A program made the position numbers and the translations under genes. 5,187 nucleotides of DNA from CAYNFS01 sp964396685 (GTDB taxonomy: Bacteria; Patescibacteriota; Doudnabacteria; UBA920; 2-01-FULL-46-14): contig CAYNFS010000026.1 of the NCBI GenBank assembly GCA_964396685.1, forward strand, positions 1 through 5,187. The letters are read 5' to 3'. The notes under the pieces were generated by a model. The model saw only the letters and a program-made list of their open reading frames with translations. It was not told the DNA's origin and ran no database searches. This document shows positions 4,466 to 5,187 of the stretch, piece after piece (position 1 is the stretch's first letter; each line of letters begins with the position of its first letter).

Positions 4466-5148
4466 AAATCCTGACCACCCTTCTTAATAATCAGCCTGTG
4501 TTTTTTGATTATTCGTTTTGATCGATAGACAACGGTTTTGTTAAACAATTCTTTGAATTGTTTTAATGTTTTAATTGGAGAATTTGCGTCAAAATCCTTT
4601 GGTCTTAGGTTACCATCTTTTTCTCGGTACTTTAAAAGTTTATCTTTATTAACACCAACAAATTTGTAAAATGGAGCGACTTCAACACTCGAAACTTCTT
4701 TAGTCCGATCATCAAAATTATAAATCACGAAAATGTAATAAATATTATCCCCGCCAAACCTCTTAATTCTTTTTGGCCACTCGCTTAGCGTCCCCATGTC
4801 ATTCTCGCTGTTTTTCACCTTAACCCATTTGCCGTTGCGATTCTGGCTTCTATTGCCTGATTTGAATTCGATAGCAATCGGCGGTGAAGTCTTTAATTCA
4901 AAATCCGGGAAGTAATTTTTGTGTGGGGCTATTGCATAATCGGTTTTGCTCTTGATAAACCCCGATTCTTCAAAAATTTTAACAAGTACTACAACAAGAT
5001 GTTCTTCGATGGCAGTGCCAAAAGTACGATAGTTAAAATCTCTACCGTTTACGACTTTCTTAAGATAGCTCAATATCTCCTTGTTGGCAGAAATTAGGGC
5101 ACGAACAGCTTTCTCGCCCTCTTTGTTTTTCCCTTTCTCGGTTGTCAT
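4462..5148 (-). CDS. Predicted type II restriction endonuclease, PD-(D/E)XK fold
   Basis: A 228-residue protein from the ATG at 5148-5146 to TAA at 4464-4462. The active-site signature is clear: P81-D82 in YFPDFELK, then E94-x-K96 in IAIEFKSGN, a PD-x11-ExK arrangement on neighbouring strands. An upstream helix (TAIEEHLVVVL, about 45-55) supplies the acidic residue often seen before the core. The later segment NDMGTLSEWPKRIKRFGG followed by IYYIFVIYNF is of a type I associate with type II restriction enzymes. The C-terminus is basic (YRSKRIIKKHRLIIKK). It should cut the site methylated by the convergent fusion methyltransferase; the specificity cannot be read. The stop codons overlap by 4 bp. 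The 39 bp upstream in the window show no strong promoter or Shine-Dalgarno site, and no copy of the 2860-2874 palindrome. Confidence 0.8.
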   Translation of the reverse strand: MTTEKGKNKEGEKAVRALISANKEILSYLKKVVNGRDFNYRTFGTAIEEHLVVVLVKIFEESGFIKSKTDYAIAPHKNYFPDFELKTSPPIAIEFKSGNRSQNRNGKWVKVKNSENDMGTLSEWPKRIKRFGGDNIYYIFVIYNFDDRTKEVSSVEVAPFYKFVGVNKDKLLKYREKDGNLRPKDFDANSPIKTLKQFKELFNKTVVYRSKRIIKKHRLIIKKGGQDF

Positions 5149-5187
5149 GAGTAAAAGTGTTAATAGAGAATTTACAGCATTTATTGT

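Overview
The window reads as a stretch of a small bacterial genome, most probably from the Patescibacteria/CPR (Parcubacteria-like) lineage. This rests on three sequence cues: AT-leaning coding DNA with almost no Shine-Dalgarno sites, paired short GC palindromes of the TCCGCC-NNN-GGCGGA type, and a CPR-like short LexA. TGA is used as a stop at 1104-1106, which argues against a TGA-recoding relative. The lineage is an inference; no marker gene is present.

Layout, left to right. Positions 1-88 (minus) hold the first 29 codons of an AbiEii-type nucleotidyltransferase toxin. Its antitoxin gene abiEi lies just upstream (93-719, minus), with a promoter and a 29-bp near-perfect inverted repeat (727-755) as candidate operator. 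Positions 790-1100 are non-coding as far as I can tell. They hold hairpins, two tandem minus-strand terminators and a GC-rich structured tract. A 48-residue basic protein follows (1104-1250, minus), then a terminator (1361-1392), then a membrane-anchored TPR protein (1412-2806, minus).

The centre of interest is 2894-4465 (plus): one uninterrupted reading frame joining a complete LexA (winged helix, Ala-Gly cleavage site, Ser/Lys dyad) to a complete beta-class DNA amino-methyltransferase. It converges on a PD-(D/E)XK nuclease gene (4462-5148, minus), and the two stop codons overlap by 4 bp. The pair looks like a restriction-modification system whose methyltransferase carries its own SOS-type repressor. 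A perfect 7-1-7 palindrome (2860-2874) sits at the expected transcription start of the fusion gene and between it and the divergent TPR gene.

Working model (inference): the LexA half represses the fusion gene, and perhaps the TPR gene, through the palindrome. RecA-stimulated self-cleavage after DNA damage would free the methyltransferase from its DNA-binding domain and lift repression. Methylation would then rise before the nuclease could cut newly repaired, unmethylated DNA. With the adjacent AbiE pair, the window resembles a small defence island.
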